A DNA stretch of 64,000 bases from Alphaproteobacteria bacterium (lineage in GTDB: Bacteria > Pseudomonadota > Alphaproteobacteria > UBA8366 > Aestuariispiraceae): positions 124,001 to 188,000 of the forward strand of contig JANSXE010000004.1 of NCBI GenBank assembly GCA_024743195.1, in the 5' to 3' direction. Each line of letters starts with the position of its first letter. The first letter of the stretch is position 1. This document shows positions 7,849 through 15,362 of the stretch, in pieces. A program made the translations under genes and the position numbers. Below the pieces are notes generated by a model. The model was given only the letters and a program-made list of their open reading frames with translations, did not search any database and was not told the origin of the DNA.

Positions 7849-9270
7849 ATGGCGAGCGTGATCGCGAGTTTCCTGTTCTTTCTGGCGCTGTTCGCGGCGA
7901 TCGGGGCGCTGTCGATCCGCCGCAAGCGCAGTCGGGTCGACGACTACCTGCTGGCCGGGCGCAGCGTCGGACCCTGGCTGACAGGCCTCTCGTCGGTCGT
8001 CACCAACAACAGCGGCTACATGTTCATCGGCCTGATCGGCTTCACCTATACCGAGGGCGTCTCGGCCGTGTGGCTGATGCTGGGCTGGCTCGTCGGGGAC
8101 GCCATCGCCTGGTTCACGATCCACCCGCGCCTGCGCAAGGCCTCTGAGACCTCGCTCTCCCAGACCGTCGGCGCGCTGATCGTGGAGGCGGTCGACGGGC
8201 CGGCCCGCCCAGTGCTGATCGCGCTGGGTCTGGTCACCGTAGCCTTCCTCGCGACCTACGCCGCCGCCCAGTTCAACGCCGGCGGCAAGGCGTTGCACGT
8301 CATGTTCGATTGGCGGATCGAGACCGGGGCCTTCATCGGGGCCGGGTTGGTGCTGCTCTACAGCTATGCGGGCGGCATCCGCGCCTCGATCTGGACCGAT
8401 GCGGCGCAATCGGTGGTGATGCTGTCCGCCATGCTGGCGCTTCTGGTCCTTTGCCTGGCGGAGATCGGCGGGGCCGGCGCCCTGATCGAGGGCTTGCGCG
8501 CCCAGGACCCCGGGCTCGTCGATCCGATTCCGCCGGACCTGCGCTTCGGGTTCGGCCTGTTCCTGCTCGGTTGGGTGCTTGCGGGCCTGGGCGTGGCCGG
8601 GCAGCCGCACATCCTGGTCCGGACCATGGCGCTCGAATCCGCCCGCGAGATCTGGGTCGCGCGCAGCGTCTATTTCGGCTGGTACGTCCCCTTCGCGACC
8701 GCCGCGGTGCTGGTCGCGCTCAGCGCGCGGGTGATCTCGCCGGACGTCGGCGCTTTCGACGCCGAGCTCGCCCTGCCGCTGCTGGCCGAAGCGCTGATGC
8801 CCGGCGTGCTGGTCGGTCTGGTGCTGGCCAGCATCTTCGCCGCCACCATCTCCACGGCGGATTCGCAACTGTTGAGCTGCTCGGCCGCCATCACCCAGGA
8901 TCTTCTGCCCGGCGTGGGTCAATCCTATGCGATGGTGAAGCTCGGAACCGCGGCGGTCACGGTGGGCGCGCTGGGGGTCGTGATGCTGGCGCCCAGCAAC
9001 GTCTTCGATCTGGTCATCATCGCCTGGTCGGGGCTGGCGGCGGCGATCGGGCCGCTGATGGCGGTGCGGCTGTTCGGCGGTCGGGTGCGCACCGGGACGG
9101 CGCTCGCCATGATCGCCGCGGGCGTCGGCGTCGTCGCGCTGTGGAGCCTCGTGCTCGGCTGGACCGACGATCTTTATGAGGTGGCGCCCGCTGCGGCCGC
9201 CGCCTTCCTGATCTACGGCGCGGGCCGGCTGCTGGCCCCGGCGCGCCGCCCGATGGAGGAGACGCCATGA
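7849..9270 (+). CDS. Sodium:solute symporter (SSS family)
   Basis: A 473-residue integral membrane protein with about 13 helices of the SSS/PutP family. The diagnostic N-terminal segment is present: DDYLLAGRSVGPWLTGLSSVVTNNSGYMFIG, followed by YAAAQFNAGGKAL and the TM8-like SIFAATISTADSQLLS, which holds the family's sodium-site Ser/Thr residues. It couples inward sodium movement to uptake of an organic solute such as proline, pantothenate or a carboxylate; the substrate cannot be read from sequence. Its stop overlaps the start of a universal stress protein gene by 4 nt (ATGA). Confidence 0.85.
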   Translation: MASVIASFLFFLALFAAIGALSIRRKRSRVDDYLLAGRSVGPWLTGLSSVVTNNSGYMFIGLIGFTYTEGVSAVWLMLGWLVGDAIAWFTIHPRLRKASETSLSQTVGALIVEAVDGPARPVLIALGLVTVAFLATYAAAQFNAGGKALHVMFDWRIETGAFIGAGLVLLYSYAGGIRASIWTDAAQSVVMLSAMLALLVLCLAEIGGAGALIEGLRAQDPGLVDPIPPDLRFGFGLFLLGWVLAGLGVAGQPHILVRTMALESAREIWVARSVYFGWYVPFATAAVLVALSARVISPDVGAFDAELALPLLAEALMPGVLVGLVLASIFAATISTADSQLLSCSAAITQDLLPGVGQSYAMVKLGTAAVTVGALGVVMLAPSNVFDLVIIAWSGLAAAIGPLMAVRLFGGRVRTGTALAMIAAGVGVVALWSLVLGWTDDLYEVAPAAAAAFLIYGAGRLLAPARRPMEETP

Positions 9271-9731
9271 GCTTCAAGCGCATTCTCTACGCCGCCAAGG
9301 CCCGCGAATGGGCGGAGACCGCGACCGCCTATGTCCGCGACCTGGCCTTGAGCGAGGGGGCCGAGGTGATCGTGCTGCGCGTCACCGAGACCCAGGCCGA
9401 GCAGGTCGCGCTGGCCAAGAAGTTGGACGCGGACGCCGCCGCCGGCATCGCCCAGCGCGAGAGCGCGAGCGATCTGAGCGACTATCGCACGGCGGAGATG
9501 ATCGTCGAAGGATTGCTCGAAGACGGGATCGCCGCCCGGGTCGAGATCCGTCAGGGCCGCGTCGCGGACGAAATCCTGGCGGCCGCCGACGCGCTCGAGG
9601 TCGATCTGATCGCGATCGGCAGCGTGCGCCGCGGCGCGCTGACCGCGCTGGTCACCGCCAGCGTGCCGTCCGAGATCGTGCGCCGCGCCGTCCGGCCCGT
9701 CCTCGTGATCCCCGACCCGCCGCGCGGCTGA
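9267..9731 (+). CDS. Universal stress protein (UspA family)
   Basis: A 154-residue single-domain UspA-like protein. It begins with the beta strand FKRILYAAKAREWAETA and ends with the nucleotide-site region DLIAIGSVRRGALTALVTASVPSEIVRRAVRPVLVI. The ATP-binding G-x2-G-x9-G(S/T) pattern is only partly kept (GSVRRG, then ASVPSEIV), so ATP binding is uncertain. The ATGA overlap with the symporter implies translational coupling, and the protein may regulate or sit on that transporter, as fused or paired Usp domains do in other transporters. Confidence 0.85.
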   Translation: MSFKRILYAAKAREWAETATAYVRDLALSEGAEVIVLRVTETQAEQVALAKKLDADAAAGIAQRESASDLSDYRTAEMIVEGLLEDGIAARVEIRQGRVADEILAAADALEVDLIAIGSVRRGALTALVTASVPSEIVRRAVRPVLVIPDPPRG

Positions 9732-9754
9732 CCGGCGCCGGCGCGCGCTGCTCT

Positions 9755-11080
9755 CTACGCCGCGTCGCGATGCCGTTGGGCGGCGCGCAGCCGGCGGTGC
9801 AAAAGGCTGGCCTCCTCCTCGCCGCACAGCGCTTCGACGACGATCTCGAAGGTGCGGACGGAGGCCTCGTCGACCGGCTGTTTCTCCGCATGCAGAACGA
9901 GCTTTTCGGACAGCCGCTCCAGATCCGTCGCCGCCTGCTGGGTGAAGGCGGCGAGCTTGCTCGCGAAACCGAGGCGCCGTGCGGCCGCCCCGCAGGCGGA
10001 CAGGATGAAGGCGTAGGTCTCCGCCTCCAGGCGCTTGTCGGGGTGAACGGCGTGGCTCGGATTGCCGCGAAAAGCCGGCCCCGAGGGGGCGCCGGGCAGG
10101 CCGCCGAAGATCTTCTTCGGCGCCTTGCCGAGCACCCGGGTCTCGAAAACCTCGCCGATGTCGAGCTTCATCTGCTTCAGGCGCTGGCCCCAATCGCCGG
10201 CGCGGCGGATTCGGAAGTTCTGGACGATCATGTCGTAGTCCGCGACCAGGCGCTTGAGCCGTTTCAGGAAGCTCTCGCCGTCGTCGCCCAGCATCAGGTC
10301 GCGCGGCAACTGCTTGATGCTCTCCTCCAGGCCCTGCAGCACCTCTTCGCCGAGCGGCACCAGCGTCGTTCCCTGGACGATCTCGTCGTCGCCGCCCTTC
10401 GCGACGATGCGAAACAGCTTGAACAGCTCCGCCGGCCGCACCAGCCCGGAGGCGATCAGGAAGACGATCGCGTCCGCGCCCTCCGGGCACAGGGCGTTCG
10501 CGGATTCGTAGGCCTTGGCGATCTTGTTGAGGTCGGACTCCATGAGCTCCGGCAACGGCCACATGGAGCAGGTCGCGCGCAGCTCCATGACGACGGTGGC
10601 CACGCCGAGCGCCTTGCGCAGGCGCTGCAGGTCGGCCGGCGCGAGCGCGTTGGTCGCGACCATTCCCTCGGTGCTGGCGATCGCCCACATGCGCGCGAGG
10701 TCGGGGGCGACGTCGTCCCGCGGGCCGCGGCGCGCCGCCATGTCCAGGGCGGTCTGGAAGCCGTCGTTCTGGCGCGCGGCCCGCCAGAAGGGCTCAAGAT
10801 GGCTGCGGGCGATCAGCCAGTCGTTGCGCGGCGGCGCGTTGGGGGCGGCGTCGTAGACCAGGCCTTCAAGCGGCTCGAAGAAGGCGCGGCGCACGGTGCG
10901 CCGCCGCGGCACGGCGCCGGCCGACAGCGTCGGCCGCAGCGTGTCGTGCAGCATGTCGGCGATCGGATCGCCAGTGGCGCCCTCCGCCGAGTCGCCCGCC
11001 GTCTCCAGCTTGCGGGCGAGGCGCAGCCGCTCGGCCTCGTCGAGCCGCTCGACCGCCTGCTCGAAGGTCGCGCGCTTCAT
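9755..11080 (-). CDS. Conserved-looking protein of unknown function (partner of 11077-12183)
   Basis: A 441-residue protein that I do not recognise. It is soluble, helical and without a signal peptide. Visible features: an N-terminal acidic/arginine region, VRRAFFEPLEGLVYD, a helical middle part, FGGLPGAPSGPAFRGNP around residue 330, and a highly helical C-terminus with many EA/RL pairs. No enzyme motif was found. ATG 11080 was chosen because it overlaps the upstream stop by 4 nt (ATGA) and lies within the natural reading order; an in-frame GTG-type start at 11116 is less likely. It is the second gene of a two-gene unit on the minus strand. Confidence 0.6.
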   Translation of the reverse strand: MKRATFEQAVERLDEAERLRLARKLETAGDSAEGATGDPIADMLHDTLRPTLSAGAVPRRRTVRRAFFEPLEGLVYDAAPNAPPRNDWLIARSHLEPFWRAARQNDGFQTALDMAARRGPRDDVAPDLARMWAIASTEGMVATNALAPADLQRLRKALGVATVVMELRATCSMWPLPELMESDLNKIAKAYESANALCPEGADAIVFLIASGLVRPAELFKLFRIVAKGGDDEIVQGTTLVPLGEEVLQGLEESIKQLPRDLMLGDDGESFLKRLKRLVADYDMIVQNFRIRRAGDWGQRLKQMKLDIGEVFETRVLGKAPKKIFGGLPGAPSGPAFRGNPSHAVHPDKRLEAETYAFILSACGAAARRLGFASKLAAFTQQAATDLERLSEKLVLHAEKQPVDEASVRTFEIVVEALCGEEEASLLHRRLRAAQRHRDAA

Positions 11081-12183
11081 GCCGTCCCCATCTCCACCTT
11101 CTCGCCGGTCGACCAATCGACCTGCGCGGCGACGCGCCGGTCCAGCGCGCGCCGGTGCAGCCGATCGAAGCAGCCGTCGTCGGCGGCCATCTGCGGCATG
11201 GCGGGGGCCAGGACCAGCATCTCTTCGAGCGCGACCCGCTGCTCGGCGAAGCCCTCGAGGCGCGCTTCCGCCCAGCGTTTCTCGACCACGTCCCAGCCGT
11301 CGACGTACCAGGCGGCGAGGGCGGCCGCGGCCCGGATCGCCCGCCCGGAGGCGGGCCAGTCCTTCAGCGTCTCGCCGACGCGCGCGGCGAAGGCGTCGGC
11401 CTCGGCGATCTGGTCCCCGGCGCGCCCGCCGGACGCGGCCATGACCTCGCCGAGCGCGGTCGCGTTGAACGCCGCTTCCGGGGCCTTGCCCTTGGCCCAG
11501 CCCTGTAACTCGTCGCCGACGGCGGTCAGGCGCGCCGCGCTGGCCCGGCAGCGGAAGGGGTCGAGAAGCTCGTCCTCTTCGAGCGGCGCGTTGAGCTGCG
11601 GCAGCCCGATCGGCGCGATCCAGCCGGCCCAGTCCTCGACCGAACTGACCAGGTCGTCGACATTCAGTTTGTTTTTGGTCGCCCAGGCGCGCAGATGGCG
11701 CTTAACGTCGCGCGAGGCGTCGTCGGACGCGATGATCTCGCGAATCGCGTTGGCGGCGCCGGCCTCGCGCAACAGCGTGGTCACCAGCACGACCAGCGCC
11801 TCTTCGCGCCGCTGGTGCTGGGCGGCCAAGGCGCGGTCCGCAGCGCGTTTCTTGCGTTCGCCCAGGAAGGAGCTTGCGGCGATCTCCAGCGAAAGTCGCT
11901 TGATGGCGCAGGGATCGACCCCGTCGAGCTCGAGCACCCGCTCCAGCAGTTCGCCGTCATAGACGCCGAGCGTGACCAGGTCGGCGACGGATTTGGTCGG
12001 CATAACGTAGACGTCGCCGGAGCCGGAAAAGCTCGGCACCACCAACTCGGTCGCCGCGCGATCCGGGTCGGGCTGGCGGATTCGCACGCCTTGGAGGCGC
12101 TCGTTCTTGAAGGGCAGCAAGGCCCCGCGCTGCAGGAAATGCGCCGGGCGCAGCGCCGCATCCTCGGCCTGACCGTGCGTCAT
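11077..12183 (-). CDS. Protein of unknown function, first gene of a coupled pair
   Basis: A 368-residue soluble protein that I do not recognise. The N-terminal ~70 residues look beta-rich (LPFKNERLQGVRIRQPDPDR, then VPSFSGSGDVYVMP), followed by a strongly helical body containing FLGERKKRAADRALAAQHQRR and DVKRHLRAWATKNKLNVDDLVSSVEDWAGW. No signal peptide or membrane helix. The start ATG follows GGGAAGGGG (reading leftward from 12196). Its stop overlaps the next gene by ATGA, so both are made together. It is divergent from the SbtB-like gene, 137 bp away. Confidence 0.6.
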   Translation of the reverse strand: MTHGQAEDAALRPAHFLQRGALLPFKNERLQGVRIRQPDPDRAATELVVPSFSGSGDVYVMPTKSVADLVTLGVYDGELLERVLELDGVDPCAIKRLSLEIAASSFLGERKKRAADRALAAQHQRREEALVVLVTTLLREAGAANAIREIIASDDASRDVKRHLRAWATKNKLNVDDLVSSVEDWAGWIAPIGLPQLNAPLEEDELLDPFRCRASAARLTAVGDELQGWAKGKAPEAAFNATALGEVMAASGGRAGDQIAEADAFAARVGETLKDWPASGRAIRAAAALAAWYVDGWDVVEKRWAEARLEGFAEQRVALEEMLVLAPAMPQMAADDGCFDRLHRRALDRRVAAQVDWSTGEKVEMGTA

Positions 12184-12320
12184 GGTCCCCTTCCCAATGG
12201 TGTCCGCGTGAGGATAGCGACGTTTCCTTTACGAAAGCTGAACGCGGGCTGCGCTTGACCCGCCGACGGGGTCGTCTTACGGCTTACCGCCAAGGCTGTG
12301 GCCAGGAAAGGCGGCGAGGC

Positions 12321-12635
12321 GTGACCTACAAGGCGACCAAGATCGTGATCATCACGGAAAAGGTGATCTTCGACGGCGTCGTGAAGATCATCGAAGAGCT
12401 GGGCGCGAGCGGCTACACCGCCGTCTCCGCCGGCGGCAAGGGCAGCCGGGGGGTCCGTTCCTCGGACCGGCCCGGCATGATGGACGTCTTCGGCAATGTG
12501 AAGATCGAGGTGATCACCGCCACCCGCGAGATGGCGGAGGCGATCGCCGACGCCGTCGCCGCGCGCTATTTCGAGGACTACTCCGGCATCACCTATCTCG
12601 AAGAGGTGCAGATCCTGCGCCCGCACAAGTTCTGA
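12321..12635 (+). CDS. sbtB: SbtB-like PII signalling protein
   Basis: A 104-residue PII-superfamily protein. TYKATKIVIITEKVIFDGVVKIIEE is the first ferredoxin-like half, GGKGSRGVRSSDRPG occupies the T-loop region, and VKIEVITATREMAEAIADAVAARYFEDYSGITYLEEVQIL is the second half. The T-loop lacks the GlnB uridylylation tyrosine motif, which separates it from GlnB/GlnK. SbtB binds adenine nucleotides including cAMP and controls the SbtA bicarbonate transporter; that role is inferred from family and from the sbtA-like gene immediately downstream on the other strand. GTG 12321, after AAAGGCGGCGAGGC, gives the usual length for the family. Confidence 0.82.
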   Translation: MTYKATKIVIITEKVIFDGVVKIIEELGASGYTAVSAGGKGSRGVRSSDRPGMMDVFGNVKIEVITATREMAEAIADAVAARYFEDYSGITYLEEVQILRPHKF

Positions 12636-12640
12636 GCGGC

Positions 12641-12660
12641 GCCGGGCCCCGACGCCCGGC
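12641..12660. terminator. Stem-loop between convergent sbtB and sbtA
   Basis: GCCGGGC at 12641-12647 and GCCCGGC at 12654-12660 form a 7-bp GC stem with a 6-nt loop, in the 28-bp gap between the two convergent stop codons. Neither side has a T run, so it may only block read-through partly. Its position fits a shared bidirectional terminator. Confidence 0.45.
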
Positions 12661-12663
12661 CGG

Positions 12664-13671
12664 TCAGACATCGAACACCGCCTGCGCCAGCGCGATGTAA
12701 AGCGGGATGCCGATCGCGATCGCGACCGGCGTGCCCACGCTGGTCGACGATCCGATATAGGCCGAGGGATTGGCGGACGGAATGCCGGCGCGCAGCGTCG
12801 GCGGCCCGGAAATGTCGGAGCTCGACCCCGCCAGCACCGCCAGCAGCACCACGCCCCCCGGGCTGAAGCCCGTCGCGACATGCGCGATATAGCCGAGGCC
12901 GAAGGCGATCAGCCCGTGCAGCAGCGGGGCCGCCGCCCCATAGACCACGTACCAGTGCGCGACCCGGCGCAACTCGTTCAGGCGCTGATAGGCCTCCATC
13001 CCCATGATCAGCATCAGCACCGACAGCAGCCCGCGGAACAGCGGGTCGTAAAAGCCTTCGAACACGGTGTCCGGCCGCGTGAAAAGGCCGAGCGCCAGGC
13101 CCAGCAACAGGGCCGAAAGCGCGGAGCCCCGCAGGCTGTCGACGATGATCGGCCAGACGCGCACGGCGGCGGGCTCCTGGCCCGCCTTGCGGCTGTGATG
13201 CAGGTTCGCCAACACGATGGCGAGCACGAGCGCCGGGATGTCCATGAAGGGATAGAGAGCCGGGGTCCAGGCCTCGTAGAAGATCGCCTGCTCCTCCAGC
13301 ATCACCATCGCGGCGGCGAGCGTGGAGGCGCTGACCGCGCCGAACAGGCCGGCGGTGGCGATCGCGTCCTCGGTCTTGACCCCGGGCAGGAGCGCGAGCG
13401 TCGCGCGCCCCAGCACCACGACGCCGCATCCCAGCAGCACCGAGAACAGCGCCGGCAGCAACATCGCGCTGAGATCGGCCTCCCGGATCTCCATGCCGCC
13501 GTTAATGCCGATCCGCATCAGCAGCATGAAGACGGCGAACTTGTAGATGGCGTCCGGGATCTGCAGCTTGCTGCCGAGCGCGGCGACCACCATCCCGCCG
13601 ATCAGGAAGGCCAAGGCGGGCGACTGGAACTGCCCGACGAACCGCTGTGCGAACTCAAGCAGAAGATCCAT
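12664..13671 (-). CDS. sbtA: SbtA-like sodium-dependent bicarbonate transporter
   Basis: A 335-residue membrane protein with about ten helices. Family marks: FQSPALAFLIGGMVVAALGSKLQIPDAIY near the N-terminus, GINGGMEIRE, TAGLFGAVSASTLAAA, and near the C-terminus AGSSSDISGPPTLRAGIPSANPSAYIGSSTSVGTPVAIAIG. SbtA imports bicarbonate with sodium in cyanobacteria; homologues in heterotrophs supply bicarbonate to carboxylases or affect pH. I placed the start at ATG 13671 (MDLLLEFAQ), where the family begins, not at the in-frame upstream start at 13824, which adds a 51-residue arginine-rich piece. Confidence 0.85.
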   Translation of the reverse strand: MDLLLEFAQRFVGQFQSPALAFLIGGMVVAALGSKLQIPDAIYKFAVFMLLMRIGINGGMEIREADLSAMLLPALFSVLLGCGVVVLGRATLALLPGVKTEDAIATAGLFGAVSASTLAAAMVMLEEQAIFYEAWTPALYPFMDIPALVLAIVLANLHHSRKAGQEPAAVRVWPIIVDSLRGSALSALLLGLALGLFTRPDTVFEGFYDPLFRGLLSVLMLIMGMEAYQRLNELRRVAHWYVVYGAAAPLLHGLIAFGLGYIAHVATGFSPGGVVLLAVLAGSSSDISGPPTLRAGIPSANPSAYIGSSTSVGTPVAIAIGIPLYIALAQAVFDV

Positions 13672-13978
13672 TGCGACGCTCTTTCCCGATCGCGCCGGGC
13701 CCCCCAACCCCGCACCGTCCAGCACCCCTCGCTCGGGCGCACAGCCGCGCGGGGAAGTCCGGCCGCATGGAAAGCCAAGTTCCGCGGAAAAGTCCAGCCA
13801 ATCCGCAGTCGCCCGCGTTGTCATCCGGCGCTCGGCGCCCGGCGCTTGATAAGGTCGAGGCGGCCGACGGCTATCTTGGCCCTATCTAAGAAAAAGATAT
13901 GGGGCTTTGAGCCAAACCAATTGCGTGGCCTTCTCCCGTCCGAAGGCTGCGCCCTGCGGCCGAAGAACAGGAGACCGC
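13672..13978. promoter_or_regulatory. Divergent control region of sbtA and the class III aminotransferase
   Basis: A 307-bp gap with no gene. The right part (13871-13922) is AT-richer and holds CTATCT twice, at 13871-13876 and 13882-13887 (11 bp apart, one helical turn), followed by a motif described separately at 13899-13922. AGGAG before 13979 is the aminotransferase ribosome site. The left half holds only the sbtA ribosome site. Confidence 0.45.
13899..13922 (+). promoter_or_regulatory. Candidate MocR operator, copy B
   Basis: The pattern ATGG-N2-CTT-N7-AACCAA-N-T is found here and, with identical spacing, at 16872-16895 in front of the MocR gene. Here its core also contains the palindrome GGCTTTGAGCC. 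It lies 57 bp before the class III aminotransferase start. Binding by the MocR protein is inference. Confidence 0.5.
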
Positions 13979-15349
13979 ATGGTGGGGACGACGACCAAGC
14001 GTCAGGCTTTGGTGCATCAACTGGCGAATCTGTCTGCGTTGGAGGAATCGGGGGCCACGACCATCGTCCGCGGGTGCGGCGTGCGGGTCTTCGACGCGGC
14101 CGGGACGTCCTACATCGATGCGATGGGAGGATCGTCCTGCGCGGCGCTCGGCTTCAGCGACGCGCGTCTGATTGCGGCGATCACCGAGCAGCTTCATCGT
14201 CTGCCCTTTTACCACCTCTTCGCCCAGAAATCGCATGCGCCCGCCCAGGCCCTGGCCGAACGGTTGGCGGCGATGGCCCCGGGTCGGCTCAGGCGCGTGC
14301 TGTTCGCCGGGTCGGGCTCGGAGGCGAACGACACCGCGGTCAAGCTCGTCTGGGCCCACAACATCGCCCGCGGCAAGCCGGGCAAGCGGAAGATCGTCAC
14401 CCGGCAATCCTCCTACCACGGCTCGACGATCCTCTCCGCCGCGGTCACCGGCCAGCCGCATATGCAGACGGGATTCGGGCTGCCGACGGCGGACGTGATC
14501 CAGATTCCGGAGGTGAGCTTCTATCGCAACGGACGCCCGGGCGAGAGCGAACGCGCCTATGGAGAGCGCTGCGCGGCGGCGCTGGATGCGGCGATCTCCG
14601 AAGCCGGGGCGGAGAGCGTCGCGGCCTTCATCGTCGAGCCGGTGATGGCGTCAGCCGGCTGTCTGACGCCGCCGGCGGGATATTTCGATGCGGTCGCGGA
14701 GGTGCTTGCGGCGCACGACGTCGCCCTGATCGCGGACGAGGTTGTCTGCGGGCTCGGCCGGTTGGGGGCGCCCTTCGGGTCGGTGCGCTACGGGCTCGAT
14801 CCCGACCTCATGACCTTGGCCAAGCCGCTGACCGCCGGCTATTTCCCGCTGTCCGCCGTGTTGATGACCGAGGCTCTCTACGAATCCCTGCGCTCCCAAG
14901 GCGACGGCGCAGGTCTGTTCGGGCACGGCCTCACCTATGGCGGCCATCCGGTCGGCTGCGCGGCCGCCTTGGCGGCGCTCGACATCTATGAGGAGCCTGG
15001 GTTCAAGCAGGGGCTTGCGGATCGGATCGTCTCCTTCGAGCGGCGCCTCGCGCGCCTCACGGCCCATCCACTCGTCGGCGCGGTGCGCAATGCAGGGCTC
15101 CTGGGCGCTCTCGAAATCGTCTGCGACAAGTCGGCGCGGCGGCCGTTCGACCCGGCGCTCGGCGTGACCGCGCGGATCGGCGCGGCCCTGCAGGCGCGCG
15201 GCGTGATCACCCGCTGGACGGCGCGCACCATCAACTTGTGCCCGCCGCTGATCATCTCGGAGGCGGAGTTGGACGCGCTGTTCGCGGCGCTTGCCGGCGC
15301 GCTCGACGCGGTGGCGAACGAGGCGGCGACGCTGCGGGCGACGCCCTGA
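13979..15349 (+). CDS. Class III (omega-type) aminotransferase
   Basis: A 456-residue PLP-dependent class III aminotransferase. Visible: FAGSGSEANDTAVKL (cofactor phosphate loop), the conserved aspartate D253 in LIADEVVCGLGR, and the PLP lysine K282 in MTLAKPLTAGYFPLSAV. The LPFYHLF motif after residue 75 fits omega-amino acid/pyruvate transaminases. Substrate is unknown; with the MocR regulator, the PotABCD-like importer and the BKACE enzyme nearby it may deaminate an imported amine or beta-amino acid to a keto acid. ATG 13979 has AGGAG 8 nt upstream; an in-frame start at 13907 would lie on top of the operator-like motif. It converges on the MocR gene with a 13-bp gap. Confidence 0.85.
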   Translation: MVGTTTKRQALVHQLANLSALEESGATTIVRGCGVRVFDAAGTSYIDAMGGSSCAALGFSDARLIAAITEQLHRLPFYHLFAQKSHAPAQALAERLAAMAPGRLRRVLFAGSGSEANDTAVKLVWAHNIARGKPGKRKIVTRQSSYHGSTILSAAVTGQPHMQTGFGLPTADVIQIPEVSFYRNGRPGESERAYGERCAAALDAAISEAGAESVAAFIVEPVMASAGCLTPPAGYFDAVAEVLAAHDVALIADEVVCGLGRLGAPFGSVRYGLDPDLMTLAKPLTAGYFPLSAVLMTEALYESLRSQGDGAGLFGHGLTYGGHPVGCAAALAALDIYEEPGFKQGLADRIVSFERRLARLTAHPLVGAVRNAGLLGALEIVCDKSARRPFDPALGVTARIGAALQARGVITRWTARTINLCPPLIISEAELDALFAALAGALDAVANEAATLRATP

Positions 15350-15362
15350 CGCGCCGCGCGGA

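Noticed and set aside
9308-11962. Plus-strand frame of 884 codons across the Usp and unknown genes
   Set aside because: The composition is skewed (Ser/Arg/Ala), there is no matching domain, and it overlaps the coupled minus-strand pair that has ribosome sites and ATGA overlap.
12880-14991. Plus-strand frame of 703 codons over sbtA and the aminotransferase
   Set aside because: It crosses a divergent promoter region and two real genes in other frames.
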